Under the pieces are notes generated by a model. That model saw nothing but the letters and a program-made list of their open reading frames with translations, made no database searches and was not told where the DNA came from. Both the position numbers and the translations under genes were made by a program. 64,000 bases of DNA from Herbaspirillum robiniae (lineage in GTDB: Bacteria; Pseudomonadota; Gammaproteobacteria; Burkholderiales; Burkholderiaceae_D), in the NCBI RefSeq assembly GCF_002213415.1, contig NZ_NJGU01000008.1:1-64000 (forward strand), written 5' to 3'. The stretch's first letter is position 1, and the number at the start of each line of letters is the position of its first letter. This document shows, in pieces, positions 18,979 to 27,135 of the stretch.

Positions 18979-19128
18979 GCCCGGCATTGTACCGGCAGAC
19001 GGGCGCAAACCGGCACTCTCAGGCGTTCTCCGGCCCTATCCGGCCATCTGCGGCAACAGCCCGCGCGCCGGCCGCGCGGGGATGGGCGCCACTGCGGCGC
19101 AGCCCGAAATCGGTTACCCTCTTGCCCC

Positions 19129-20280
19129 ATGGAAGCCAAGCACGACACCATGGTTGCCCCGGTCCCGGCGGCAAGCGCCGCTCCCGCCGCATCATCCTTC
19201 GCGCGCGTGAGCCTGTTGGTGTACACGCTGCTGATCGTCTATGCCAGCTGGTATCCGTTTTCCGGCTGGCGCGACATGGGCCTGGGCCCGTTCGACTATC
19301 TCGGCGCGCGCCTGCCTTATTACTGGACCGGCTTCGACGTCTGGACCAATGTCGCCGGCTATGCCCCGCTGGGCGCGCTGCTGGTGCTGGCGATGTATCC
19401 GCGCCTGCGCCCGCTGTGGGCGATCTGGCCGGCCACCGCCGTCGGCGTGCTGCTGTCGGCGTGCATGGAGGCGGTGCAGACCTGGCTGCCGACCCGCGTG
19501 CCCTCCAATCTCGACCTGATCACCAACTCCGCCGGCGTGTTTCTGGGCGCCATGCTGGGCGCGCTCAGCAGCCGCTATTTCCTGCGCGAGAGCCGTTTCC
19601 TGGCGATGCGCCGGCGCTGGTTCTCGGGCGAGGCCAGCCGCGGCCTGGCGGTGGCCGGCCTGTGGCCGCTGGCGCTGATCTACCCGCAGAACCACCTGTT
19701 CGGACTGGGCCACCTGGTGCCGCCGCTGTCGTCCTTCTTCTCCGACCTGTTCGACACGCCCATCGACCTTGCCACCACCTGGATCAACAACGCCCAGCTG
19801 AGCGCCGAGCAATATTGGCTGGCCGACGTCATCGTCACCGCCTGCGGCCTGACCGGCGCCGCGTTGCTGTTCTTGATGCTGCTGCGGCGCCAGGCGCCGC
19901 GCCGCCGGCTGGTGCTGCTTTACCTGCTGGCCTGCATCGCGGTGAAGTCGCTGGCCTGCGCGCTGTTCTTCGCGCCGCAGAACGCCTTCGTCTGGGTCTC
20001 GCCCAGCGCAGCCGGCGGCATCATGCTGGGTGCGATGATGGTGGCCGGCCTGTCGTTCGCGCCGCCCACCGCCCAGCGCCGGGTGGCGGCGCTGGCGCTG
20101 ATCCTGAGCCTGGCGGCGACCAACGCGGTGCCGGCCAACCCCTATTACATCTCGACGCTGGAAACCTGGGTGCAGGGCAAGTTCCTGAACTTCGACGGCG
20201 CCGCCCAGTTCCTCTCGGTGCTGTGGCCCTTCCTGGCGATCTGGTTCCTCTACCATCCGGTGCACCGGAAACAAAAATGA
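19129..20280 (+). CDS. VanZ-like multi-spanning membrane protein
   Basis: A 383-residue protein with about eight to ten transmembrane helices. The first 130 residues match the VanZ-like family: a first helix near 25-42, WYPFSGWR, then a four-helix core containing SACMEAVQTWLPTRVPSNLDLITNS split around residue 125, whose ME(x)QTWLP..R..D pattern is the family signature. The C-terminal 200 residues add further helices. The biochemical role is unknown; VanZ itself gives low-level teicoplanin resistance. Start 19129 is preceded by TACCCT eight bases upstream and no ribosome site; ATG 19150 is the alternative. Confidence 0.8.
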   Translation: MEAKHDTMVAPVPAASAAPAASSFARVSLLVYTLLIVYASWYPFSGWRDMGLGPFDYLGARLPYYWTGFDVWTNVAGYAPLGALLVLAMYPRLRPLWAIWPATAVGVLLSACMEAVQTWLPTRVPSNLDLITNSAGVFLGAMLGALSSRYFLRESRFLAMRRRWFSGEASRGLAVAGLWPLALIYPQNHLFGLGHLVPPLSSFFSDLFDTPIDLATTWINNAQLSAEQYWLADVIVTACGLTGAALLFLMLLRRQAPRRRLVLLYLLACIAVKSLACALFFAPQNAFVWVSPSAAGGIMLGAMMVAGLSFAPPTAQRRVAALALILSLAATNAVPANPYYISTLETWVQGKFLNFDGAAQFLSVLWPFLAIWFLYHPVHRKQK

Positions 20281-20373
20281 CCGGGGTGTATCATGGAGCC
20301 TTTGCCGCAATGCCGCGCCGGCCAAGGCTGACGCAGCGCTGACGCGGCGCCTGATCCACGGAGCCAACCGCAC

Positions 20374-20694
20374 ATGAGCGACAAGCCCTTCTACGAACAC
20401 CACGTCTTCTTCTGCCTCAACCAGCGCAAGCCGGGCGAGCGCACCTGCTGCGCCGACAAGGGCGCGCAGGCCGCGCAGGAGCACGCCAAAAAACGCATCA
20501 AGCAGCTCGGCCTGGCCGGCGAGGGCAAAGTCCGCATCAACAAGGCCGGTTGCCTGGAGCGCTGCGAAGAAGGCCCGGTGGTGGTGATCTACCCGCAGGG
20601 CACCTGGTACACCTTCGTCGACAATGAAGACATCGACGAAATCATCGACACCCACATCGTCGGCGGCAAGATCGTCGACCGCCTGAAGATCTGA
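20374..20694 (+). CDS. thioredoxin-like 2Fe-2S ferredoxin
   Basis: A 106-residue protein of the (2Fe-2S) ferredoxin domain family. The four expected cysteines are present: Cys14 in HHVFFCLNQR, a Cys pair at 25-26 (ERTCCADKG), and Cys60 and Cys64 in INKAGCLERCEEGP. Such ferredoxins pass electrons or act in Fe-S chemistry; the partner here is unknown. It sits 17 bases before an alpha/beta hydrolase gene on the same strand, probably in one transcript. Confidence 0.88.
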   Translation: MSDKPFYEHHVFFCLNQRKPGERTCCADKGAQAAQEHAKKRIKQLGLAGEGKVRINKAGCLERCEEGPVVVIYPQGTWYTFVDNEDIDEIIDTHIVGGKIVDRLKI

Positions 20695-20711
20695 GCCCCA
20701 CCCCACAAGCA

Positions 20712-21374
20712 ATGAACGCACACACCCAGAATTTCATGATCGCGGGCGCGGTCGGCCAGCTCGAATGCGCGCTGGACCTGCCCGACGCCGAACTCTTCCC
20801 CGCCCCGGTGGGCCTGGCGCTGGTCGCCCACCCGCATCCGCTGTTCGGCGGCACCATGGACAACAAGGTCGCCCAGACGCTGGCGCGCACCTTCCTCGCG
20901 CTGGGCTATGTGGCCGTGCGCATGAATTTCCGCGGCGTCGGCAAGTCCGAGGGCGTGCATGACCACGGCGCCGGCGAGACCGACGACATGGCCCTGCTCT
21001 TGAAGCACATGCGCGCGCAATATCCCGACCTGCCGCTGGCGCTGGGCGGTTTCTCCTTCGGCACCTTCGTCCAGGCGCAGCTGCAGCAGCGCCTGCTGCA
21101 GGAAAACCCGGCCGCGGCCGCCGAGCGCCTGGCGCTGGTGGGCACCGCCGCCGGCAAATGGCCGATGCCGCCGGCGCCGGCCAACACCATCCTGATCCAC
21201 GGCGAGCTGGACGACACCATCCCCCTGTCCGCGGTACTGGACTGGGCGCGCCCGCAGGAACTGCCGGTGGTGGTGATCCCGGGCTCGGACCACTTTTTTC
21301 ACCGCAAGCTGCAACATATCAAGAATGTGGTGGTCGAAATGTGGCATCGCCGTCCGGCGGCGCCGCAAGCCTGA
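20712..21374 (+). CDS. alpha/beta hydrolase
   Basis: A 220-residue cytoplasmic alpha/beta hydrolase of the family with the HPHPLFGGTMDNKV motif (residues 38-51). The nucleophile is Ser in GGFSFGT (near 116-122), the acid is probably Asp in HGELDDTIP (near 165), and the base is His in GSDHFFH (near 197). No signal peptide. Substrate cannot be read from the sequence. It follows the ferredoxin gene by 17 bases. Confidence 0.85.
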   Translation: MNAHTQNFMIAGAVGQLECALDLPDAELFPAPVGLALVAHPHPLFGGTMDNKVAQTLARTFLALGYVAVRMNFRGVGKSEGVHDHGAGETDDMALLLKHMRAQYPDLPLALGGFSFGTFVQAQLQQRLLQENPAAAAERLALVGTAAGKWPMPPAPANTILIHGELDDTIPLSAVLDWARPQELPVVVIPGSDHFFHRKLQHIKNVVVEMWHRRPAAPQA

Positions 21375-21640
21375 TCTGCGGCCGCCGTCGCGGCGATGGG
21401 ATGAACGCCGCCACCGCGGCTTCCGCGAGGGGATTTTCGGGGTAGAAGATCCAATCAAAATGGGGACGGAAGCCGCACGGCGTTTATAATTCCGGGCGTG
21501 CAATCCGTCATGCGGTTTCAACCGGATGGTTCTCCATCTGCCGCGCCGGCCGACGGCAGCCGAACCCGCCCGGCATCAATCCGATTTTCAAACCAACAGC
21601 AACGATGTTCCCCCGTGCTGGCATTTTTTCTTAGGCACCG

Positions 21641-22795
21641 ATGAAAAAGCTTCTCGCGGCATTCGCCGCCACCGTACTTTCCATAACCACGCTCACCGCT
21701 TCCGCCCAATCCCTGCCGCCGCCGACGGTCGCCGCCAAGTCCTGGCTGCTGCTGGACGCCTCGGCCAACCAGGTGATCGCCTCGGCCGATCCGGACATGC
21801 GCGTCGAGCCGGCCTCGCTGACCAAGCTGATGACCGCCTACCTGGCCTTCGCCGCGCTGCGCGACAAGCGCCTGTCGCTGGAGCAGGAAGTCAGCGTCTC
21901 GGTGAACGCCTGGAAGGTGGATCCGAGCAGCTCGAAGATGTTCATCGAACCCAACAAGCCGGTGTCGATCGACAACCTGCTGTACGGCCTGATCTCGGTA
22001 TCCGGCAATGACGCCGCCGTGGCCGTGGCCGAAGCGGTGTCCGGCACCGAAGACGCTTTCGTGCAACTGATGAACCGCGAAGCGCAGCGCCAGGGCCTGA
22101 GCAACACCCACTTCAGCAACCCGCACGGCCTGCCCAGCCCGGACACGTACACCACCGCGCGCGACCTGGCCATCCTGTGCCGCAACCTGATCAACGATTT
22201 CCCCGAGTACTACAAGCGTTATTACTCGGTGAAGAAGTTCACCTACAACAACATCACCCAACCGAACCGCAACCGCCTGCTGTGGCTGGACCCGACGGTG
22301 GACGGCATGAAGACCGGCCACACCTCCAGCGCCGGCTACTCGCTGATCACCTCGGCCCATCGCCCTGTGCCCAACGGCGAGCGCCGCCTGATCTCGGTGG
22401 TGATCGGCACCGTGTCCGACCAGGTTCGTACGCAGGAAAGCCAGAAGCTGCTGAACTGGGGCTTCCAGAACTTCGACGCCGTGAAGCTGTACGCCAAGGG
22501 CCAGCCGGTCGACACGCCTGACGTGTGGAAGGGTTCGCAGGGCAAGATCAAGGTCGGCTTCAAGAACGACGTCTACATCACCATCCCCAAGGGCACCGCC
22601 GACAAGGTGAAGACCCACCTGGACCGCAACGACCCGCTGATCGCCCCGATCTCGGAAAACGCCAAGGTCGGCACGCTGAAGGTCACCATCGACGACAAGA
22701 CCGTCGCCGAACTGCCGGTGGTCGCACTGGAGTCCGTCGGCCCGGCAGGCTTCATCGGCCGCGCATGGGACTCGCTGCGATTGATGTTCAAGTAA
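21641..22795 (+). CDS. dacC: D-alanyl-D-alanine carboxypeptidase (penicillin-binding protein 5/6 type)
   Basis: Removes the terminal D-Ala from peptidoglycan pentapeptides in the periplasm. The 384-residue product has a signal peptide (1-22, cleavage after ASA), the active-site SXXK at Ser59-Lys62 (ASLTKLM), SGN at 121-123 and KTG at 224-226, then the beta-rich C-terminal domain and an amphipathic C-terminal helix that anchors it to the inner membrane (last 18 residues). A TATAAT at 21485-21490 is about 150 bases upstream, with no good -35. A strong terminator follows. The symbol dacC versus dacA is by convention only. Confidence 0.94.
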   Translation: MKKLLAAFAATVLSITTLTASAQSLPPPTVAAKSWLLLDASANQVIASADPDMRVEPASLTKLMTAYLAFAALRDKRLSLEQEVSVSVNAWKVDPSSSKMFIEPNKPVSIDNLLYGLISVSGNDAAVAVAEAVSGTEDAFVQLMNREAQRQGLSNTHFSNPHGLPSPDTYTTARDLAILCRNLINDFPEYYKRYYSVKKFTYNNITQPNRNRLLWLDPTVDGMKTGHTSSAGYSLITSAHRPVPNGERRLISVVIGTVSDQVRTQESQKLLNWGFQNFDAVKLYAKGQPVDTPDVWKGSQGKIKVGFKNDVYITIPKGTADKVKTHLDRNDPLIAPISENAKVGTLKVTIDDKTVAELPVVALESVGPAGFIGRAWDSLRLMFK

Positions 22796-22815
22796 TCCGC
22801 AGTCCGCTTCAAACG

Positions 22816-22846
22816 AAAACGCCACCGGGATCCGGTGGCGTTTTTT
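22816..22846 (+). terminator. dacC terminator
   Basis: Stem of about 13 bases (AAAACGCCACCGG with CCGGTGGCGTTTT) closed by a three-base loop and followed by T6. It lies about 20 bases after the dacC stop. Confidence 0.85.
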
Positions 22847-23079
22847 ATTGGCGGGAGGGATTCGATGCGCCGCCGGTTGGATGTTCGGCCCGCGGGTTGT
22901 GAAGAAATGCGATCGTGTCGGTGGTGGCATCGCGCCGGCCGGAGTGAAGCTGAGGGAAACGTGGGACTTTCTTTTCTGCTATCAACCTGCCGGTGTCGGG
23001 CGACGAACGACACTGGATCCCGGCCTTCGCCGGGATGACGGAGGTGGAGGTACGGTGTGCAGAGATTGCGGGCGGAGTC

Positions 23080-23241
23080 TGCACATCACCGACCGAAGCC
23101 GAGAAGCAGATGATGGGAGAGCCAAATGCTGCGTGAAGATATCGCAGACGGAATTTGCACATCACCAACCGAGGCCGAGAAGCAGATGATGGAAGAGCCA
23201 ATGCTGCAGGAAGATATCGCAGGCGTAGTTTGCACATCACC
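23080..23241. repeat. 75-76-base tandem direct repeat, two full copies plus a degenerate one
   Basis: The word TGCACATCACC recurs at 23080, 23156 and 23231, with periods of 76 and 75 bases. Each unit continues with a CGAAGCCGAGAAGCAGATGA-like stretch, then GAGAGCCAAATGCTGC-like and GAAGATATCGCAG-like words. A decayed copy of the last part (GAGATTGCGGGCGGAGTC) precedes the first unit. The period is not a fixed multiple of three, which argues against protein-coding repeats. Confidence 0.75.
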
Positions 23242-23347
23242 GAACCGAAGCCGCAGGCAAGCAGCAAGCACAGCGAAGCCGAAGGCGAGCAAGACACAGC
23301 GCGAGGCCGAAGGCGAGCCGGATACGCTGTCCCCTTGTGGGCCAGCC

Positions 23348-23429
23348 GCCGGAGCGCGGTAAAAAATGGATCAGCGGGGCAGCCGGAGCGAAGCGACTCT
23401 GCCCTGCCCATTTTTTACCGCGCTCCGGC
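23348..23429. repeat. 22-base perfect inverted repeat (large hairpin)
   Basis: Positions 23348-23369 are the exact reverse complement of 23408-23429, separated by 38 bases. The arms read GCCGGAGCGCGGTAAAAAATGG. The spacer has its own inner complementarity (GGGGCAG with CTGCCC), so a long branched cruciform could form. No transposase gene or target duplication is visible. Confidence 0.75.
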
Positions 23430-23471
23430 GGGAACCCCGAAGGGGCTGGCACTTAGGGGCCGCCTTTCTTT

Positions 23472-23505
23472 GCTTACTTTCTTTGGCGGAGCAAAGAAAG
23501 TGAGC
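23472..23505. repeat. AAAGAAAGT-type hairpin repeat
   Basis: GCTTACTTTCTTTG (23472-23485) pairs with CAAAGAAAGTGAGC (23492-23505) over 14 bases with one G-T pair and a six-base loop. I recognise this word as a dispersed repeat of many beta- and gammaproteobacterial genomes, from memory only; no function is known to me. Confidence 0.6.
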
Positions 23506-23649
23506 GGCTGCCGGGCCGCTCCCGGCGCTCCGTTCCGACCGGAGAAAGATAAGCACAAAGCCAGTACACCGGCACGCAGCAAGACCAGACTACCCAGCCC
23601 AGCTCAACCCTGCCCTACTCAACGCAATTCAACCCAATCAAGCACAGAA

Positions 23650-23684
23650 AAACAAAAACGCCACCGGTCCCCCGATGGCGTTTC
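23650..23684 (-). terminator. ahpF terminator
   Basis: On the minus strand AAACGCCA (23684-23677 side) pairs with TGGCGTTT (23664-23657) and is followed by TTTTTGTTTTT. It is about 35 bases after the ahpF stop codon. Confidence 0.7.
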
Positions 23685-23718
23685 AATGCACTACCGAACT
23701 ACCGAACACTGCAACCGC

Positions 23719-25314
23719 TTAAGCAGCCACAGCCTCCTTGGCAACCGGCGCCTCGTCATCCACCGAAGACCGGATCAGATGATCAAACGCCGACAACGCT
23801 GCAGTAGCACCAGCCCCCACCGCAATCACGATCTGCTTGTAAGGCACCGTCGTCACGTCACCCGCAGCAAACACGCCCGGAATCGAAGTCTGGCCCTTGG
23901 CATCGATCTCGATCTCGCCGTGCTTCGACAGCGCAACGGTTCCCTTCAGCCACTCGGTGTTCGGCACCAGGCCGATCTGCACGAACACGCCTTCCAGCTC
24001 GACGTGCCTGACCTCGCCGGTCTCGCGTTCCTTGTAGCTGATGCCGTTGACCTTCTTGCCGTCACCGGTGATTTCGGTAGTCTGCGCCGAGGTGACGATG
24101 GTCACGTTCGGCAGGCTCTTCAGCTTCTTCACCAGCACCGCGTCAGCCTTCAGTTCGGCCGCGAATTCCAGCAGCGTCACATGCTGCACGAGGCCGGCCA
24201 GGTCGATCGCCGCTTCCACGCCGGAGTTGCCGCCGCCGATGACCGACACGCGCTTGCCCTTGAACAGCGGGCCGTCGCAGTGCGGGCAGTAGGCCACGCC
24301 GTGGTTGCGGTATTCGCGCTCGCCCGGCACGTTGACTTCGCGCCAGCGCGCACCCGTCGACAGGATCACGGTCTTGCCCTTGAGCACGCCGCCGTTGGCC
24401 AGCTTGACTTCGATCAGCTTGTCGCCGGCAATCAGTTGCTCGGCGCGCTGCACGTTCATGATGTCGACGTCGTAGGCCTTCACGTGCTGTTCCAGCGCGG
24501 TGGCGAATTGCGGGCCTTCGGTTTCCTTGACGGAGACGAAGTTTTCGATGGCCAGCGTATCCAGCACCTGGCCGCCGAAACGCTCGGCCACGACACCGGT
24601 ACGGATGCCCTTGCGTGCTGCGTAGATTGCGGCAGCCGCGCCGGCGGGACCGCCGCCGACGATCAGCACGTCGTACGGCTCCTTGGCGCTCAGTTCTTCA
24701 CCCTTGCGGGCGGCGGCGCCGGTGTCCAGCCTGGCGAGGATTTCTTCCACGCCGGTACGGCCCTGGCCGAACACTTCGCCGTTCATGTAGACGGTCGGCA
24801 CGGCCATGATCTGGCGCTGCTCGACTTCATTCTGGAACAGTGCGCCGTCGATGGTCACCGAGCGGATGCGCGGGTTGATGATGGACATCACGTTCAACGC
24901 CTGCACGACTTCCGGGCAGTTCTGGCAGGTCAGCGAGACATAGGTCTCAAAGCTGTAATCGCCGTCCAGGTTCTTGATCTGCTCGATCACCTTGTCGTCG
25001 AGCTTGATCGGGTGGCCGCCGACCTGCAGCAGGGCCAGCACCAGCGAGGTAAATTCATGGCCCATCGGGATCGCGGCGAATTCGACGCTGATATCGGTCC
25101 CGGGGCGGTTCAGTTTGAACGAAGGCGCGCGGCCGTTCGCTGCATCGCGATGCTCGACCAGCGTAATGCGGTCCGACAGCAGCACGATCTCTTGCAGGAG
25201 CTCCTGCATTTCACGGGCTTTGGCGCCATCATCCAGCGACGCGACTATCTCGATCGGCTGGGTGACCTTTTCCAGGTAGGCCTTCAATTGGGTCTTGAGA
25301 TTGGCATCAAGCAT
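23719..25314 (-). CDS. ahpF: alkyl hydroperoxide reductase subunit F
   Basis: AhpF is the NADH-dependent flavoprotein that re-reduces AhpC. The 531-residue protein has the N-terminal tandem thioredoxin-like domain with redox pair Cys130/Cys133 (CQNC) and the thioredoxin-reductase-like part with FAD motif [13 protein letters not shown] (near 219) and the second redox pair Cys343/Cys346 (YCPHCDG). Spacing equals that of the E. coli enzyme. It lies 234 bases downstream of ahpC on the same strand, with a structured element between them. The ATG at 25314 is preceded by GAGGAAAG on the minus strand. Confidence 0.97.
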   Translation of the reverse strand: MLDANLKTQLKAYLEKVTQPIEIVASLDDGAKAREMQELLQEIVLLSDRITLVEHRDAANGRAPSFKLNRPGTDISVEFAAIPMGHEFTSLVLALLQVGGHPIKLDDKVIEQIKNLDGDYSFETYVSLTCQNCPEVVQALNVMSIINPRIRSVTIDGALFQNEVEQRQIMAVPTVYMNGEVFGQGRTGVEEILARLDTGAAARKGEELSAKEPYDVLIVGGGPAGAAAAIYAARKGIRTGVVAERFGGQVLDTLAIENFVSVKETEGPQFATALEQHVKAYDVDIMNVQRAEQLIAGDKLIEVKLANGGVLKGKTVILSTGARWREVNVPGEREYRNHGVAYCPHCDGPLFKGKRVSVIGGGNSGVEAAIDLAGLVQHVTLLEFAAELKADAVLVKKLKSLPNVTIVTSAQTTEITGDGKKVNGISYKERETGEVRHVELEGVFVQIGLVPNTEWLKGTVALSKHGEIEIDAKGQTSIPGVFAAGDVTTVPYKQIVIAVGAGATAALSAFDHLIRSSVDDEAPVAKEAVAA

Positions 25315-25456
25315 GATGATTTCACTTTCCTCGTTGGGAGATTCTTGTCGTCCGGACCACGCATCGGCCTTGTGGGCTTCACACGCTTGCCTGCTGGCAG
25401 GCCCGGACGTGTACTTCTTTAATCAGTGCATTTAATTGCTGAGTGGGCGTAGCGAG

Positions 25457-25528
25457 CGGTCCGAGGTCTGCGGGAGAAGCGCAACCGTACGCAAGTACGG
25501 TGAGCATCGCAGCGCAGAGATCGGTCCG
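25457..25528 (-). repeat. structured inverted-repeat element between ahpC and ahpF
   Basis: An imperfect outer stem (CGGTCCGAGGTCTGCG, 25457-25472, against CGCAGAGATCGGTCCG, 25513-25528) encloses a perfect inner hairpin CCGTAC-GCAA-GTACGG (25485-25500). It lies 20 bases after the ahpC stop. Such an element can shield the ahpC message from 3' decay or lower read-through into ahpF, giving more AhpC than AhpF. It has the look of a REP-like dispersed element. No T run follows, so it is not a simple terminator. Confidence 0.6.
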
Positions 25529-25548
25529 CGCAGTAGCCCAATCAGTAA

Positions 25549-26112
25549 TTAGATCTTGCCGACCAGGTCCAGGGAGGGCTTCAGGGTCGCAGCGCCTTCT
25601 TCCCACTTGGCGGGGCAGACTTCACCCGGGTGCGAAGCGACGTACTGGGCAGCCTTGACCTTGCGCAGCAGTTCGGAAGCGTCACGGCCGATGCCGTTGT
25701 CGTGGATTTCCAGAACCTTGATCTGGCCTTCCGGGTTGATCACGAAGGTGCCGCGCAGTGCCAGGCCTTCTTCTTCGATCAGCACTTCGAAGTTGCGTGC
25801 CAGGGTAGCGGTCGGGTCGCCGACCAGCGGGTATTGCACCTTCTTGATGGCTTCCGAGGTGTCGTGCCATGCCTTGTGGGCGAAGTGGGTGTCGGTCGAG
25901 ATGCCGTAGATTTCAACGCCCAGCTTCGAGAATTCAGCGTAGTTGTTTGCCAGATCTTCCAGTTCGGTCGGGCAGACGAAGGTGAAGTCAGCCGGGTAGA
26001 ACACGAACACGGACCATTTGCCCTTCAGGGTCGCTTCGGAGATGTCGACGAACTTGCCAGCGTGGTAAGCAGTTGCCTTGAACGGTTTGATAGTGGTGTT
26101 GATCAGGGACAT
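25549..26112 (-). CDS. ahpC: alkyl hydroperoxide reductase subunit C (peroxiredoxin)
   Basis: AhpC reduces hydrogen peroxide, organic peroxides and peroxynitrite. The 187-residue protein is a typical 2-Cys peroxiredoxin: peroxidatic Cys47 in FTFVCPTE and resolving Cys166 in GEVCPAKW, matching the E. coli positions within one residue. AAAAAGGA eight bases before the ATG is a good ribosome site. A near-consensus sigma70 promoter and an OxyR-like site lie immediately upstream. AhpF, its reductase, follows on the same strand. Confidence 0.97.
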   Translation of the reverse strand: MSLINTTIKPFKATAYHAGKFVDISEATLKGKWSVFVFYPADFTFVCPTELEDLANNYAEFSKLGVEIYGISTDTHFAHKAWHDTSEAIKKVQYPLVGDPTATLARNFEVLIEEEGLALRGTFVINPEGQIKVLEIHDNGIGRDASELLRKVKAAQYVASHPGEVCPAKWEEGAATLKPSLDLVGKI

Positions 26113-26154
26113 TTCTATTTCCTTTTTAGGGGGTTGAGTGAAGCAGTGGTGAGA

Positions 26155-26183
26155 ATAGTAAAACGCCGAATCAAATAGATCAA
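26155..26183 (-). promoter_or_regulatory. sigma70 promoter of ahpC
   Basis: Minus-strand -35 TTGATC (26178-26183), 17-base spacer, -10 TACTAT (26155-26160). The start site falls near 26148, giving a leader of about 36 bases before the ahpC ATG. Confidence 0.65.
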
Positions 26184-26220
26184 TTTTATTTAATCAATAT
26201 TTTTAATTGGATTTAACTAT
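26184..26220 (-). promoter_or_regulatory. OxyR-like binding site abutting the ahpC -35
   Basis: Read on the minus strand, the four OxyR quarter-sites (ATAG-N7-CTAT-N7-ATAG-N7-CTAT) appear as ATAG, CAAT, ATTG and AAAA at the exact 11-base steps. The first is perfect, the next two have one mismatch each and the last is poor. The site ends directly at the -35, the position from which OxyR contacts RNA polymerase. OxyR control of ahpC is established in other proteobacteria; the site here is inferred. Confidence 0.5.
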
Positions 26221-26491
26221 CGATGTCGAGAACGATGCTATCGGACCGTCAATAGTGCGTATTGCCTGCAGGCAGCACTGCCCGCAAGAATCACATGGCG
26301 ACGATGCTTGCTTCTGCAAGCCGCCGGGACGGCCAATTTCCGACTGCGATCGCTTAACATTGAAACCTCGCCGCTGCCGAGCCGGACAGCGCGGCGGCCA
26401 CGAGGCGGGATTGCATCCCGCCGCCATGTTACTGCAAGGCAGGCTCTTTTGCGCACTGCGCAAGAGGGTCACGGAGACAGACAGCCCATCC
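26221..26491. other. intergenic stretch between the ahpC control region and the thioesterase gene
   Basis: About 270 bases (379 counting the ahpC promoter). An open frame runs through it in phase with the thioesterase, but it has no ribosome site and its translation resembles nothing, so the thioesterase start is placed at 26492. I see no terminator or clear promoter. Confidence 0.4.
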
Positions 26492-26938
26492 ATGAGCGAC
26501 AACAGCAAACCCGTGCCCGGCCCACGCGCCGGCTACCGCCACTTCCATCCCATCCAGACCCGCTGGATGGACAACGACGTCTACGGCCACGTCAACAACG
26601 TCGTCTACTACAGCTGGTTCGACACGGCGGTGAACCACTACCTGGTGGCCGGCGGCGTGCTCGACATCGAGCGCAGCCCGGTGATCGGGCTGGTGATCGA
26701 GACCCGCTGCAACTATTTCGCCTCGATCGCGTTTCCCGAGCAGGTCGAGGTCGGCGTGCGGGTGGCGCATGTCGGGCGCAGCAGCGTGCGCTACGAGCTG
26801 GGCATCTTCAAGGACGGCGAGGACAGCGCGGCGGCGCAGGGGCATTTCGTCCACGTGTATGTGGACAGGGAATCGCGCCGGCCGGTAGAGATCCCGGCGA
26901 AGATGCGCGAGGCGCTGGCGAGGATTTCGCCGGATTGA
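26492..26938 (+). CDS. hotdog-fold acyl-CoA thioesterase (4HBT family)
   Basis: A 148-residue single-domain hotdog protein. [21 protein letters not shown] (split around residues 19-39) contains the 4-hydroxybenzoyl-CoA-type catalytic Asp followed by the GHVNN motif. These enzymes hydrolyse acyl-CoA thioesters; chain length is not predictable here. Start chosen at MSDNSKP because the upstream extension lacks similarity and a ribosome site. GGAGA lies about 15 bases upstream, a little far. The gene converges on pckG. Confidence 0.85.
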   Translation: MSDNSKPVPGPRAGYRHFHPIQTRWMDNDVYGHVNNVVYYSWFDTAVNHYLVAGGVLDIERSPVIGLVIETRCNYFASIAFPEQVEVGVRVAHVGRSSVRYELGIFKDGEDSAAAQGHFVHVYVDRESRRPVEIPAKMREALARISPD

Positions 26939-27044
26939 TTTCCCGCTACAGGCCTATCGAAGGCGTGGCGTCCGTTACGTCTCCGATATGCCCGTCGTGC
27001 GGGCGGCTCAGTCCGAACGGCCGATAAAAGACAAAGGCCGGAAA

Positions 27045-27077
27045 TGAAAAACGCCTGCCGTGTCGCCACGGCAGGCG
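27045..27077 (-). terminator. pckG terminator
   Basis: A perfect 12-base stem (27050-27061 with 27066-27077) with a TCGC loop is followed on the minus strand by T5. It is about 60 bases after the pckG stop. Confidence 0.85.
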
Positions 27078-27135
27078 TCTCACTCATCACGATCCGAGTG
27101 CGCATCGGGCGGCGCCCGATGCGGCTTCCATGGCA

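Larger units (their letters stand above)
22847..23655. repeat. gene-free repeat mosaic between dacC and ahpF
   Basis: No open frame here has a ribosome site or a recognisable protein. The stretch is made of repeated blocks: a copy of the dispersed GGATCCCGGCCTTCGCCGGG repeat near 23015 (its minus-strand translation gives the familiar VIPAKAGIQ string), a 75-76-base tandem repeat (23080-23241), a pair of GCCGAAGGCGAGC words 28 bases apart, a 22-base inverted repeat, and a TTTCTTTGCTTACTTTCTTTG hairpin. The sub-elements are listed separately. All lie between two terminators, so the block is probably untranscribed or read from elements inside it. Confidence 0.7.

Noticed and set aside
22845..23411. 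188-codon minus-strand frame containing VIPAKAGIQ
   Set aside because: VIPAKAGIQ is the familiar mistranslation of a dispersed DNA repeat; the frame also crosses tandem repeats whose period is not a multiple of three.
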